Positions 38,413 through 47,658 of a stretch of DNA of 53,866 bases are shown piece after piece. Source of the DNA: an uncultured Pelagibacteraceae bacterium. GTDB lineage: Bacteria; Pseudomonadota; Alphaproteobacteria; Pelagibacterales; Pelagibacteraceae. How positions within the stretch are numbered: the stretch's first letter is position 1; each line of letters starts with the position of its first letter. A program made the translations under genes and the position numbers. The DNA is taken from positions 1 to 53,866 of the forward strand of contig CACHWO010000002.1 in NCBI GenBank assembly GCA_902583685.1, written 5' to 3'. Under the pieces are notes generated by a model that was not told the DNA's origin, made no database searches, and worked only from the letters and a program-made list of their open reading frames with translations.

Positions 38413-39171
38413 TTAAAATCTTTTAAAGATGCTATTTAAGACTGTTTGTTGGATTTTGTAAAATTTCTTTTTATTTAATTCTTTCAATGCTTGGGCATTT
38501 ATACCACCTGGAGTTTGAGATTCACCCACAAGTTGTTTTAAAGTCATTTTATTTTTGAACATTGAGTCCTGGGCTAATGCTAAGAAAAGTTCTCTTGTAT
38601 ATTGTTCTGATGATTTCCTGTTCACTCCTCTCTTAACAAGCCAGTTGCTGATGACAGCCATTAAATTATAAAATGGTGCCATAAAAGATGATATGGTCCA
38701 AAAATTTTTAGAAATTTTTTCATTTTGAATTTCTATAGTCCTCCCTAAATTATCAAAAAATCTTTTTAATGTTTTATCTTTTGGACATATTATTATTGGA
38801 CCTTTCCTAATACCAATAAATGGCAAAGGAATAGCGCGAGTTATGTTTTTATTTTTTGTATACTTTTTTAATTTTTCCAAATTTATAGTGGAAATAAAAC
38901 TTATAATTTTTTTATTTTTTTTAAAATTTAAATCTTCAAGGATTCTATGACCAACTTTAGGCGTTACGGCTAAAAATATCCAGTTTGAAAAATCTATTAA
39001 TTGCTGATTGTTTTTTGAAATAATAACTTTTTTAAATTTTTTGCTTAATTTTTTTGAAACTAATTTATTTCTAGGAGATACGTAAATTTTATTTACTTTT
39101 AATTTTGACTTAAAAATACCTTTTATAATTGATGAGGTTATGTGACCTGTACCTAAAAATCCAATTTTCAT
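38413..39171 (-). CDS. proC: pyrroline-5-carboxylate reductase-like
   Basis: KIGFLGTGHITSSIIKG; NITRAIPLPFIGIRKGP; ESQTPGGINAQALKEL. Confidence 0.85.
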   Translation of the reverse strand: MKIGFLGTGHITSSIIKGIFKSKLKVNKIYVSPRNKLVSKKLSKKFKKVIISKNNQQLIDFSNWIFLAVTPKVGHRILEDLNFKKNKKIISFISTINLEKLKKYTKNKNITRAIPLPFIGIRKGPIIICPKDKTLKRFFDNLGRTIEIQNEKISKNFWTISSFMAPFYNLMAVISNWLVKRGVNRKSSEQYTRELFLALAQDSMFKNKMTLKQLVGESQTPGGINAQALKELNKKKFYKIQQTVLNSIFKRF

Positions 39172-39210
39172 AACTTATACAGAATAGCTAAGCAATTAAC
39201 TTTAATAAAG

Positions 39211-39248
39211 AAAAAAGCCCGCTTAAATTAATAAGCAGGCTTTTTTAA
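39211..39248 (-). terminator. Rho-independent terminator downstream of the outer-membrane protein gene
   Basis: aaaaaagcccgcttaaattaataagcaggcttttttaa; GC stem with T/A tracts. Confidence 0.88.
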
Positions 39249-39268
39249 TTAAATATAAATTTTTATAT

Positions 39269-39922
39269 TTAGAACGTTGTTCCTACAGATATCTTTAATG
39301 AAGTAACCTCTGTATCAGCTTTAACTCTTTTTGTACCGTTAGAAGAGTCTTTGCTGTACTCATCGAAGTCTGTGTAAGTAGCTTCAACTTTGTAAAAGCC
39401 AGTTCCCATCATAGGAATGCTGTCTCCTCTGTATCCAAGACCTACTGTAAACCCGTTAACATATTGGTTTTCATAAGTTGTACCGGATACACTTACCTCA
39501 TTAGTTTTTAGATTAGCACGTGAATAGCCTAACTTAGCGTAAACAGGTCCTACAGGAATATCTGTATAGACTTGAATTACATCTTTAAGTTCTGCATCTG
39601 CAATGTAATCACCATTATCTGAGTCATCATCTCCAGTTGGCTGGGTATCTGTTCTTGACTTCCTACCTAGATCTCTAGATGGAATATAAGCCAACCCAAT
39701 GGCAAGACCATTTTCATTAACGGTCTCTACGAAAATTTCTGGAACTACAACGTTTTCAGTTATGCTTGCTTTAGTTACCTCAGCATCACCTGTTAATTCT
39801 GTTTCTGAACCTGAAGTATCTAATTCTGCAAAGTTTGCAGTGATACCTACAGCTATTTCAGCAGAAACTGGCGCTGCGTAGATGAAGAAAACCGAGCATA
39901 TGATCGCAAATAGTTTTTTCAT
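39269..39922 (-). CDS. outer-membrane beta-barrel/porin-like protein
   Basis: Signal peptide; alternating beta strands; C-terminal ...SLKISVGTTF ending in Phe. Confidence 0.78.
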   Translation of the reverse strand: MKKLFAIICSVFFIYAAPVSAEIAVGITANFAELDTSGSETELTGDAEVTKASITENVVVPEIFVETVNENGLAIGLAYIPSRDLGRKSRTDTQPTGDDDSDNGDYIADAELKDVIQVYTDIPVGPVYAKLGYSRANLKTNEVSVSGTTYENQYVNGFTVGLGYRGDSIPMMGTGFYKVEATYTDFDEYSKDSSNGTKRVKADTEVTSLKISVGTTF

Positions 39923-40137
39923 AAATTTCCTTAAAATTAAATTAATTTAATTAGTGGACTCGTAGCATAATGATTAGTTCGTGTCATTTTTTTAAGGTCT
40001 TTTTAGTGGATAGCAGCATTTCATATTTTGCAAAAAGATCAATAAAATCAAGGATTTATTGTGGTATATTTATCACACTTACCGAAAAAATAGTGTATTT
40101 ATTGCTCTTATACCGAAGGTTGTATTTAGTATTTATA

Positions 40138-41040
40138 TTAGGATTTTTCAAAAAACTGACCACGAATCCTTAAAAGTTCTCTGCTTAGGTTCACATCTTT
40201 ATTAAAAGACTTTCTTCCATGCAGCCAAAAATAATTATTAGAAAAAATAGTTGAACCAGAACTTAAAGGGAAAATAACCTTGTTTTTACTCTCTTCAAGA
40301 GCGTCGGATAATTTTTGTAGAAACAATCCTTGCTCCATATTTTTTGGTTCTGGAAATTGATCAATATAAGAGATAGTGGGTTTTCCACTTTTATCGTTTG
40401 AAAAAACCGGATGTTCCACCTTGTAGTCTATATTTTTACTCTTAGGAGATCCCCAAATAAATTTTTGTTTTCCAACTGGATTAGAACTGAATTCTTTGCA
40501 ATGCTCCCAATCATCCAAATGAAGCAATACACTTTCACCTCCCTTTACATTAATTTCTTCCATTTTTGTCATAAGCAACCAGTCTGTCTTTTCTTTTACA
40601 AATGTTCCATCAGTGTGAAGATCTAAATTTCGGTAAGCTTTTCTTAAATAAGAATCGCTTGAATCTGAATGTTTAACATGAAAACGAGCATAGTATTGTC
40701 CCGTCATAGAGTCAAAATTTGGTAAACCAACTAAATAAGCCAAACCAGTAGAAAGTTTAACTAAAAAATCTTTATCGAATTTTGAGTTTTTTATATCTGG
40801 CTCTACTATTGCTGTGCCGGTATTACGATCTTTCAAAATTTTGTTAAGCGATTTGCTTAAATTTCCATCAAAAACATAGTCTATACTTTTTGCAAGAGAA
40901 AACCTGCTAAATGGCTTATACTCTAATGATTGAATGCTATGTTTGTTAAATGGGAAAACTAGTTTTTCTAATTCTTTTTCTTTAATTTTTATGTTTTTAA
41001 TTCTTTTTGATGAAGTATGATCAATAATGTCTAAGTTCAC
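40138..41040 (-). CDS. CsiD/GlaH-family 2-oxoglutarate-dependent glutarate hydroxylase-like protein
   Basis: SMTGQYYARFHVKHSDSSDSYLRKAYRNLDLHTDGTFV..DWLLMTKMEE.NVKGGESVLLHLDDWEH..., HPVF, SYIDQFPEPK; closely resembles E. coli CsiD from memory; Fe ligands HxD and distal His plausible. Confidence 0.9.
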   Translation of the reverse strand: MNLDIIDHTSSKRIKNIKIKEKELEKLVFPFNKHSIQSLEYKPFSRFSLAKSIDYVFDGNLSKSLNKILKDRNTGTAIVEPDIKNSKFDKDFLVKLSTGLAYLVGLPNFDSMTGQYYARFHVKHSDSSDSYLRKAYRNLDLHTDGTFVKEKTDWLLMTKMEEINVKGGESVLLHLDDWEHCKEFSSNPVGKQKFIWGSPKSKNIDYKVEHPVFSNDKSGKPTISYIDQFPEPKNMEQGLFLQKLSDALEESKNKVIFPLSSGSTIFSNNYFWLHGRKSFNKDVNLSRELLRIRGQFFEKS

Positions 41041-42170
41041 TATAATAAATTTTGTTTAAAGAAATTTATAAATTGAGGCATATAAGCGTCTGCATTATCT
41101 CCACCTATTGTAACCCCTTTGGAAATACATTTTTCTTTTTTCATGACTTTAAAACCAGTTTTCCAAGCTTTTCTTGGATCTTTTTGTGCAGTTTCATAAA
41201 ATGCTTCTACTGAAGGGTAAACTTTATGTTTGTTTACCATCCACTCTACCCATATCGGATTAGTAAACCTACCTTCGTTATCTACATAAAAATCAGGACA
41301 ATCATGAAGAGTCATTGCCATTTTTTCTCTCCAAGGTTTTTTGCCAGCAGCCCAAGCATGGTACCAGCCCTCTTTAATATCAATTTTTACTTTTCCTGGT
41401 GGAGCTTTAATTCTCTCTGCATGCTCCTTACAAAACTTTGCTAAAGTGTAATCATCTGCACCACCATGAACTACAAGTAATGTTGTATTAGATGTTAATT
41501 CTGGTTTTGCAAAAAAACCAGCCATCCTACATTCTGCTGCCTCCGGAAGAATTGCATCAAAACCTTTGGTGCCACCAAGAAACTTAGATGTTAGTTTAAC
41601 GTCTGCTAAGAAAAAAGAATTAGTTCCGCCTCTTGAATGACCGGTTGTTCCAAATTTTCCATTAGATCTTGGATGAGATTGTAAAACTTTTAAAGCCATG
41701 AGCGCATCGATTGCTCCATTTATTAGAGGAACTTTAGATTGGTCCCTCCAGACTGTCCTTGCACCTCTAGGACAAAAATTATCTATATACATTACACCTA
41801 TTCCTTCTTTCAAAAGATTTTGAGTAGAATGATAAACAAAATCATCCCAAACATAATCTCCAGGACCTCCACTACTATGAGTATGAATTACTATTGGAAC
41901 TTTACTTGTTCCTTTGGGTAATTGTAGATATCCAGTAATTTCAATAGGATTGTTTAAATGACCATCAATTAAAACAGTTCTTTGATCAAATCCTGTATAT
42001 GAATTAAATTTAATTATTTCACCACCACCGTAACCTTTTAATTTAGACATACCTTGGAGCATTGAGAACTTTTTTCTACAATTTTTTTTAGAATCAAATT
42101 GTGGAGGGGAATGAGCTAATAAGCTAGTTGAAAATAAAATCGCAAATAAAATTAATATAATTTTTTTCAT
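41040..42170 (-). CDS. exported alpha/beta hydrolase (dienelactone hydrolase-like)
   Basis: Signal peptide; HTHSSGGPGDYVWDD; GTTGHSRGGTNSFF nucleophile elbow; WYHAWAAG. Confidence 0.87.
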   Translation of the reverse strand: MKKIILILFAILFSTSLLAHSPPQFDSKKNCRKKFSMLQGMSKLKGYGGGEIIKFNSYTGFDQRTVLIDGHLNNPIEITGYLQLPKGTSKVPIVIHTHSSGGPGDYVWDDFVYHSTQNLLKEGIGVMYIDNFCPRGARTVWRDQSKVPLINGAIDALMALKVLQSHPRSNGKFGTTGHSRGGTNSFFLADVKLTSKFLGGTKGFDAILPEAAECRMAGFFAKPELTSNTTLLVVHGGADDYTLAKFCKEHAERIKAPPGKVKIDIKEGWYHAWAAGKKPWREKMAMTLHDCPDFYVDNEGRFTNPIWVEWMVNKHKVYPSVEAFYETAQKDPRKAWKTGFKVMKKEKCISKGVTIGGDNADAYMPQFINFFKQNLL

Positions 42171-42499
42171 ATAATTCTTATTAAAGTAGTTAAAATTATA
42201 GCAGATAGAACCGTAGGGTATACTAAGTTTTTATTAAATAGATAAAATGAACCAACGCATAGAAAAACTACGCCTAATCTAAGGAAAACATCTACATCTG
42301 CTAAATAACCAGCTGGAAAAATTACAACTTTTGATATAAGTGCTGCTAGCGTTGAATATGCAATACAATCAAATAATCTAAAAATTTTAGAATTTTCATC
42401 TATTTTTTCTGAGCTTAAAACGCCTAAGCATCTTGAGAGATATGTTGCAATTGATGTCACTGTGATAACTAAAATAATATTGGTTGATATATTAGCCAT
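42167..42499 (-). CDS. azlD: AzlD family branched-chain amino acid exporter small subunit
   Basis: About 110-aa membrane protein (TYLSRCLGVL..., AALISKVV); pairs with azlC. Confidence 0.85.
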   Translation of the reverse strand: MANISTNIILVITVTSIATYLSRCLGVLSSEKIDENSKIFRLFDCIAYSTLAALISKVVIFPAGYLADVDVFLRLGVVFLCVGSFYLFNKNLVYPTVLSAIILTTLIRII

Positions 42500-43193
42500 T
42501 TAATTCTCCAACTATAAATGCAACTATCCCTGCTGAAACTCCACCATATAAAATACACCATTCTGGGGATATCAAATAAAAAACAGGGCCAAGTACTGTT
42601 CCTAAAATAACTGAGGTACCAATAACAATATTTTTTATTGATCCAAGTAACATGCAAAAAAAATAAACAGGATTTACAATTGCAAGACCTATCATCATAT
42701 CTTTGCTTAAGTAATCTGAAATCATAAATCCAAAGACTGTTGATAATATTGCAATAGACCATGTTGCTGTTCCAATGCCCATCCAAAAATCTATTCTGTA
42801 ATCTTCGTGAATAGTTCTGTAATCTTTCTTCATTATTATCCATGATGAAACTGCAAGAAAATGGCAGGACAAATAGTATTTCCATTTTGGTTGTTTTTCA
42901 CTATTCAACAGTGGAAACATGGAAACTGCCATCGGGAATAGTCTTGCATTTACTAACCAGACAGCAATAAAAATATTAAAAAGAGATGAACCTATTAAAA
43001 AAGACTCTGCCATTACAAGTTGTCCTGGTAAAGCATAAGTAAAAAATGTAGAAAAAAAACTTTCCTTTAAATTAAAACCAATATTTTTTAGCAGAGCTCC
43101 TATGGCTACGAAGCTGCAAGCTAATGAGATAGCTGGGCTATCAATTGATCGAACTGAGCTAAATCCTTTGAGAAAATATCCTGAACTTACCAT
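42492..43193 (-). CDS. azlC: AzlC family branched-chain amino acid exporter large subunit
   Basis: About 230-aa membrane protein, GYFLKGFSSVRSI..., YALPGQLVMAE, NARLFPMAVSMFPLL. Confidence 0.9.
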   Translation of the reverse strand: MVSSGYFLKGFSSVRSIDSPAISLACSFVAIGALLKNIGFNLKESFFSTFFTYALPGQLVMAESFLIGSSLFNIFIAVWLVNARLFPMAVSMFPLLNSEKQPKWKYYLSCHFLAVSSWIIMKKDYRTIHEDYRIDFWMGIGTATWSIAILSTVFGFMISDYLSKDMMIGLAIVNPVYFFCMLLGSIKNIVIGTSVILGTVLGPVFYLISPEWCILYGGVSAGIVAFIVGELNG

Positions 43194-43978
43194 TATCCAC
43201 CAAGAAATAATCTACCAACATCAGGATTTTTTAATAAATCATTTCCTTTACCAACAATAGCTGTTTGACCAGAAACTAATACATATCCGATATCTGCAAA
43301 CTCAAGACCTTTTTTTGCATTTTGCTCAACCATAATAATCGTTTTCTTCTCATTTTTTTGTAGATCATCTAAAATTTCAAAAACCATTTCTATATACCTT
43401 GGTTCCAATCCTATTGAAGGTTCGTCAACTAAAAGTATAGATGGACGCATTACAAGAGCTCTTGAAATTTCAAGTAATCTTCTCTCACCACCAGATAAAA
43501 CTTTAGCTGGCTGACTTCTTCTTTTATTTAAACGATCGTATTTTTCTAAAACTTTCTTTGCTTCTGCAAAAGACTCCTCGGTTTTGTCTTTGATATATCC
43601 ACCCATTAATAAATTTTCCTCAACAGTCATATCTGGAAATATAGAATTATCTTGCAGAATATACGCTATACCCACACTCTTTAGTTTTTCAGCAGGAGTT
43701 AAATTAGTTATTTCTTTTCCATCAATTTCGATTTTACCTGAAAAAATATTTGTAAAACCATAAATAGAGTGAAGTATTGTTGATTTTCCAGCTCCATTTG
43801 GTCCTATCAAACACAATGACTGAGCTTTATCAACCAACAAATCAAAATTATGAAGTATTTCCATTTTTCCATAACCTGCAGATAAATTTTTAATTTGTAA
43901 ATGTAAATTGGATCCTGAAAGTTTTTGTAAATCTTTTATATCTGGCGCTTTTCCTAAAACTTCGTATTGATTTGCCAT
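43193..43978 (-). CDS. livF: Liv-type ABC ATP-binding protein LivF (set 2)
   Basis: GPNGAGKSTILHSIYGF, LSGGERRLLEISRALVMRP, LLVDEPSIGL. Confidence 0.95.
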   Translation of the reverse strand: MANQYEVLGKAPDIKDLQKLSGSNLHLQIKNLSAGYGKMEILHNFDLLVDKAQSLCLIGPNGAGKSTILHSIYGFTNIFSGKIEIDGKEITNLTPAEKLKSVGIAYILQDNSIFPDMTVEENLLMGGYIKDKTEESFAEAKKVLEKYDRLNKRRSQPAKVLSGGERRLLEISRALVMRPSILLVDEPSIGLEPRYIEMVFEILDDLQKNEKKTIIMVEQNAKKGLEFADIGYVLVSGQTAIVGKGNDLLKNPDVGRLFLGG

Positions 43979-44718
43979 TATTGTGCTCCTAAGTAAGCAT
44001 CTATCACACGCTTATCATTTTTAATTTTATCAGGTGCACCCTCGGCTAAAAGTTTTCCATGAGCCAAACAAAAAATACTTTGTGCCAAACTCATTATAAC
44101 TTTCATGTTGTGTTCGATAACTAATAAAGTAATACCGTAATCTTTATTTATCTTTATTAATCTATCAATAATCCCATTGATTAAAGTGGGATTAATTCCA
44201 GCTGTAGGTTCGTCTAATAAAAGCATTTTAGGCTCATTCATAAGTGCCATTGCAAGTTCTAAAAGTTTTTGCTGACCAAAAGAAAGATCGCCGGCTCTAA
44301 GTTTTCTTTTTTGGTATAAGCCAACGAAATTCAAAAGGTTTTCTGCTCTTTCTGTTAATTCAGCAGGAATTCTCGAAAATATTTTAGAAAAACCTTGATC
44401 GCTTTGTTTATGACTTATGAGCATATTCTCAACGCAATTTAGTTTGTTATAAATTCTTGTTTGTTGGAATGTTCTTAACAAACCCAGTTTAGCAACTACA
44501 GGTACTGGTAATTGTGAAACTTCCTTATTATCAAATTTTATAGATCCTTGATCAATTGGGTGTGTTCCAACTATAGAATTAAATAAAGTAGTTTTCCCAG
44601 ATCCATTGGGTCCAATTAATCCAACTATTGATCCCTGTTCAACATTTAGTGAAATGTCGACATTGGCTTTTACTCCTCCAAAAGACTTACTTACATTTTT
44701 TATTTCTAATATACTCAT
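43978..44718 (-). CDS. livG: Liv-type ABC ATP-binding protein LivG (set 2)
   Basis: GPNGSGKTTLFNSIVG, LRTFQQTRIYNKLNCVENM, LLLDEPTAGINP. Confidence 0.95.
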   Translation of the reverse strand: MSILEIKNVSKSFGGVKANVDISLNVEQGSIVGLIGPNGSGKTTLFNSIVGTHPIDQGSIKFDNKEVSQLPVPVVAKLGLLRTFQQTRIYNKLNCVENMLISHKQSDQGFSKIFSRIPAELTERAENLLNFVGLYQKRKLRAGDLSFGQQKLLELAMALMNEPKMLLLDEPTAGINPTLINGIIDRLIKINKDYGITLLVIEHNMKVIMSLAQSIFCLAHGKLLAEGAPDKIKNDKRVIDAYLGAQ

Positions 44719-45770
44719 TTTAATTCCACCTGGGCTTTTCGGTCCTTCTCATCAATTACTTCGCCAAATCTTTGAGGATATTTTTCCCTTAACCATCCCA
44801 TTAATCCCTCCGGGAAATAAATAACTATAACAACAATTAAAACTCCTAGTGCAACATACTGCCAACCTAATATTAAAGTCCAAAAACCCTCTTTTAAGAA
44901 ATGAAATAAACTTGCTCCAATTACAGGTCCCCATAGAGTTCCTTTTCCTCCAAGGATTGCCATTAAAACCATGAACACTCCCATCTCTCTTCCATCAAAG
45001 GCAACGTCGGTTGAGTCAATATAACCAATTAGACCGCCCATAATTCCACCTGCTAGACCACAGAAAAATGCTGAAACCATCCAACCAACAATTTTATATT
45101 TCATTGTCTGAATACCCATTGCTTCTGCTTTATCTTCATTATCTCTTATAGCGTTAAGAATTAATTTAAATCTTGATCCGTAAATCCATTTAACAAAAAT
45201 AAAAGTTACAATTAGCATTGCAAAACTTAAAAAGTAAAAAAACTGTCCTCTGGCTTCTGGATCTACAATGTCTTTTGGAAATGGCGGAGTAGTAAATCCT
45301 TGGCCTGCTCCTATAATTTCAATTCCACCTGCTATTTCTCCAGCCGCAATTCCTAAACCTAAAGTACAAATTGCAAAGTAATGACCTCTTAATCCAAGAA
45401 TAGCATAGCCTATTAACCCAGCTACAATTGTTGGTATGATAGCAGCAACTAACAAACCAACACCCATCCCTTGAAAAAATTGCGTTGTTGTATGTACAAA
45501 TGTTTTTTCACCGCCGCTTTCTGTCCATTCTGCCAAAGGAAAAAACATACCGACCTGAACTGATGCGCATAAATACATTCCAAGGCCATAGAAAAGAATA
45601 TTTCCAAAAGAATTATAACCCATTTCTCCACCTTGTAAGTTCCATGTCATTGCCAATACGATTAAAACGCAAAGTATTGTTAGCTGAACTTTAAATCCAG
45701 AAAAGATAAAGGGTGCCGCCAAACCTAAAATTATTAAACCAGCATATAAAATTAAATCTTTTTGTTTCAT
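44715..45770 (-). CDS. livM: Liv-type ABC permease LivM (set 2)
   Basis: GEMGYNSFGNILFYGLGMYL; GQGFTTPPFPKDIVD; MSAFFCGLAGGIMG-like segment. Confidence 0.93.
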   Translation of the reverse strand: MKQKDLILYAGLIILGLAAPFIFSGFKVQLTILCVLIVLAMTWNLQGGEMGYNSFGNILFYGLGMYLCASVQVGMFFPLAEWTESGGEKTFVHTTTQFFQGMGVGLLVAAIIPTIVAGLIGYAILGLRGHYFAICTLGLGIAAGEIAGGIEIIGAGQGFTTPPFPKDIVDPEARGQFFYFLSFAMLIVTFIFVKWIYGSRFKLILNAIRDNEDKAEAMGIQTMKYKIVGWMVSAFFCGLAGGIMGGLIGYIDSTDVAFDGREMGVFMVLMAILGGKGTLWGPVIGASLFHFLKEGFWTLILGWQYVALGVLIVVIVIYFPEGLMGWLREKYPQRFGEVIDEKDRKAQVELK

Positions 45771-46700
45771 TTAATCCTCGAAGCTATGTAATTCAAAATT
45801 TCAGGGTTGTAGTATTGAAAACAAAGTCCTAAATCCATATCATGTCCTTTTTTAACAGGTTCTGACCAATCATCTCCTTTTCGAATACATTTCTTGCCAT
45901 TAATTTTAAAATCCTGGGAAATTACTATTCTTTTAACGCTTGGAATTTCTTCCAACCAATCGGATAATAATCCTTCATATTTATCTTTAGGATGAGTAAA
46001 TGCCAATAAAGGAGTTTTTAAATTATTTTTAATTTCATCATTCATTTTTTGCCTCAAATCATGAGGTCCTTGCGCTTTTTTTTCTAAATTTTTCCATTGC
46101 TTTTTCAACACCTAATTTTTTAACTTTATATTTATGAGATAGTTTTCCAAAACAAGCTTGCATATAAGATATACCTCCGCCTACTTTATCTGGATGTCTA
46201 GACATAAGCAGCAGCGTAGTTAAGCCTCCACAAGAATGTCCAGTAACGAAAACTTGTTTTCTAGGAACACCTGCTTTTACTAATTTTTCTGTTATTTCTA
46301 AATTTAATTCCACTCTTTTATCTAACATATGTTTGCCCTTATAAACTTTTGGAGGTTTTTTGTTCCACCAATTTTTTTCTTGTGACATATCCCCCCTAAG
46401 GTGATCACTGCAAAGATTATAAACCATTATTTTTTTTCCATTAACTTCTTGATCTATAAGGGAAGCATGATTCCTTAGCATAGATACCCACGAACAACGT
46501 GTGACAAAATCATTTCTATTTTGACCATGGTTATAAATCAAAATTATTTTGTTCTTAGGGTCGTCAATATTGAAATCATTTTTAATTGGATGAATATTTT
46601 TTTTTGAAATGAATCCACTTTTTTTTACTTTATCTTTAGGTCCTGCATAGAGTGGATTAATTAAAATAGAAAATATTATAATAAAGAGTATTTTTCTCAC
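45767..46700 (-). pseudogene. exported alpha/beta hydrolase split by a frameshift at an A8 tract (ORFs 46059-46700 and 45767-46111)
   Basis: ORF1 has signal peptide and VFVTGHSCGGLTTLLL; ORF2 has LLAFTHPKDKYEG and KKGHDMDLGLCFQYY; frames rejoin if one A of the A8 run (T8 at 46076-46083 on +) is removed. Could be a sequencing indel or slippage site rather than a true pseudogene. Confidence 0.8.
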
Positions 46701-47590
46701 TTTAAGTACTCCCTTTTTCTTGAAAGTTTAAATCTTCTAAAAACCAAAATTATAACTAGTAACATGAAAACTGAACCAATTCTGAATTCCGTTCCCAATA
46801 TATAATCAGCAAATTCTTCAAAAACTCCTAATCCCATACCTGAAATAGCTACCGCTGGTAAATTTCCTAAACCGGCAACTATAACAATCATGAAAGATCT
46901 AACAGTATAGGGTAGCCCTACGTAAGGATGCAATGTGAACGTAATTGCAATTAATGCCCCGGCAACACCACAAAGTGCAGCATTAATTCCAAATGTAGCT
47001 GCGTAAACTTTTTCAGTATCAACTCCTAAAATTTTTGCTGCTCTTGCATTTTGTGCAGTAGCTCTTATTGCTCTTCCAAGCTTAGATTTCCTCATGTAAA
47101 TAACAAGAACGACAGCGTATAAAACACTTATTACAGCAGAAAATATTGTTGAATGAGGTAGAGTAACGACGTTGTCAAATAACATGGTTGTTCCATATCC
47201 TGATTGAGCCACAACAACGTCAGCTCCAAAAATAAAATTCATTAGCTGTTGAAATACAATTGCAATACCAAATGTTGCTAAAATAGAAATAAAAAGATCT
47301 CTGTCGACTACTTTGTTGATTACAAGTTTATAAAGTCCCCAACCTACAAAAAACATTATTATTGGCGAAACGATTACTCCCCAAGATGGGTGAATACCAG
47401 CTAGATACATTGAGTAAGCTATATATCCGCCGAGAATAACTAAATCTCCTTGTGCGATATTTATTATATTCATTACTCCCCATTGGAGAGCCATGCCGTA
47501 TGCTATCAAAGCGAAAAGAATACCAATTAGAATTCCATCCAATGTGGCTTGGACCATTAATATGGGTGCTTCAAAAATTAAAAAGTCCAT
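46697..47590 (-). CDS. livH: Liv-type ABC permease LivH (set 2)
   Basis: ILFALIAYGMALQWGVMNIINIAQGDLVILGGYIAY. Confidence 0.95.
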   Translation of the reverse strand: MDFLIFEAPILMVQATLDGILIGILFALIAYGMALQWGVMNIINIAQGDLVILGGYIAYSMYLAGIHPSWGVIVSPIIMFFVGWGLYKLVINKVVDRDLFISILATFGIAIVFQQLMNFIFGADVVVAQSGYGTTMLFDNVVTLPHSTIFSAVISVLYAVVLVIYMRKSKLGRAIRATAQNARAAKILGVDTEKVYAATFGINAALCGVAGALIAITFTLHPYVGLPYTVRSFMIVIVAGLGNLPAVAISGMGLGVFEEFADYILGTEFRIGSVFMLLVIILVFRRFKLSRKREYLK

Positions 47591-47611
47591 AAATTTTGTT
47601 CCTAATTAAGA

Positions 47612-47638
47612 AATGCCCCCATTTTTTGGGGGCATTTC
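47612..47638 (-). terminator. intercistronic hairpin between livJ-2 and livH-2
   Basis: aaatgcccccattttttgggggcattt; strong stem but weak downstream U-tract on the minus strand. Confidence 0.85.
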
Positions 47639-47658
47639 AAATAATTTTTAAATCTAAA

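Noticed and set aside
39970-40173. 67-aa + strand ORF between the OMP and GlaH-like genes
   Set aside because: Low-complexity hydrophobic translation, overlaps the glaH-like 3' end, no family resemblance; more likely non-coding promoter region.
42469-42885. 138-aa minus ORF overlapping azlC
   Set aside because: Alternative frame of the clear azlC gene; Trp/Cys/Tyr-rich out-of-frame composition.
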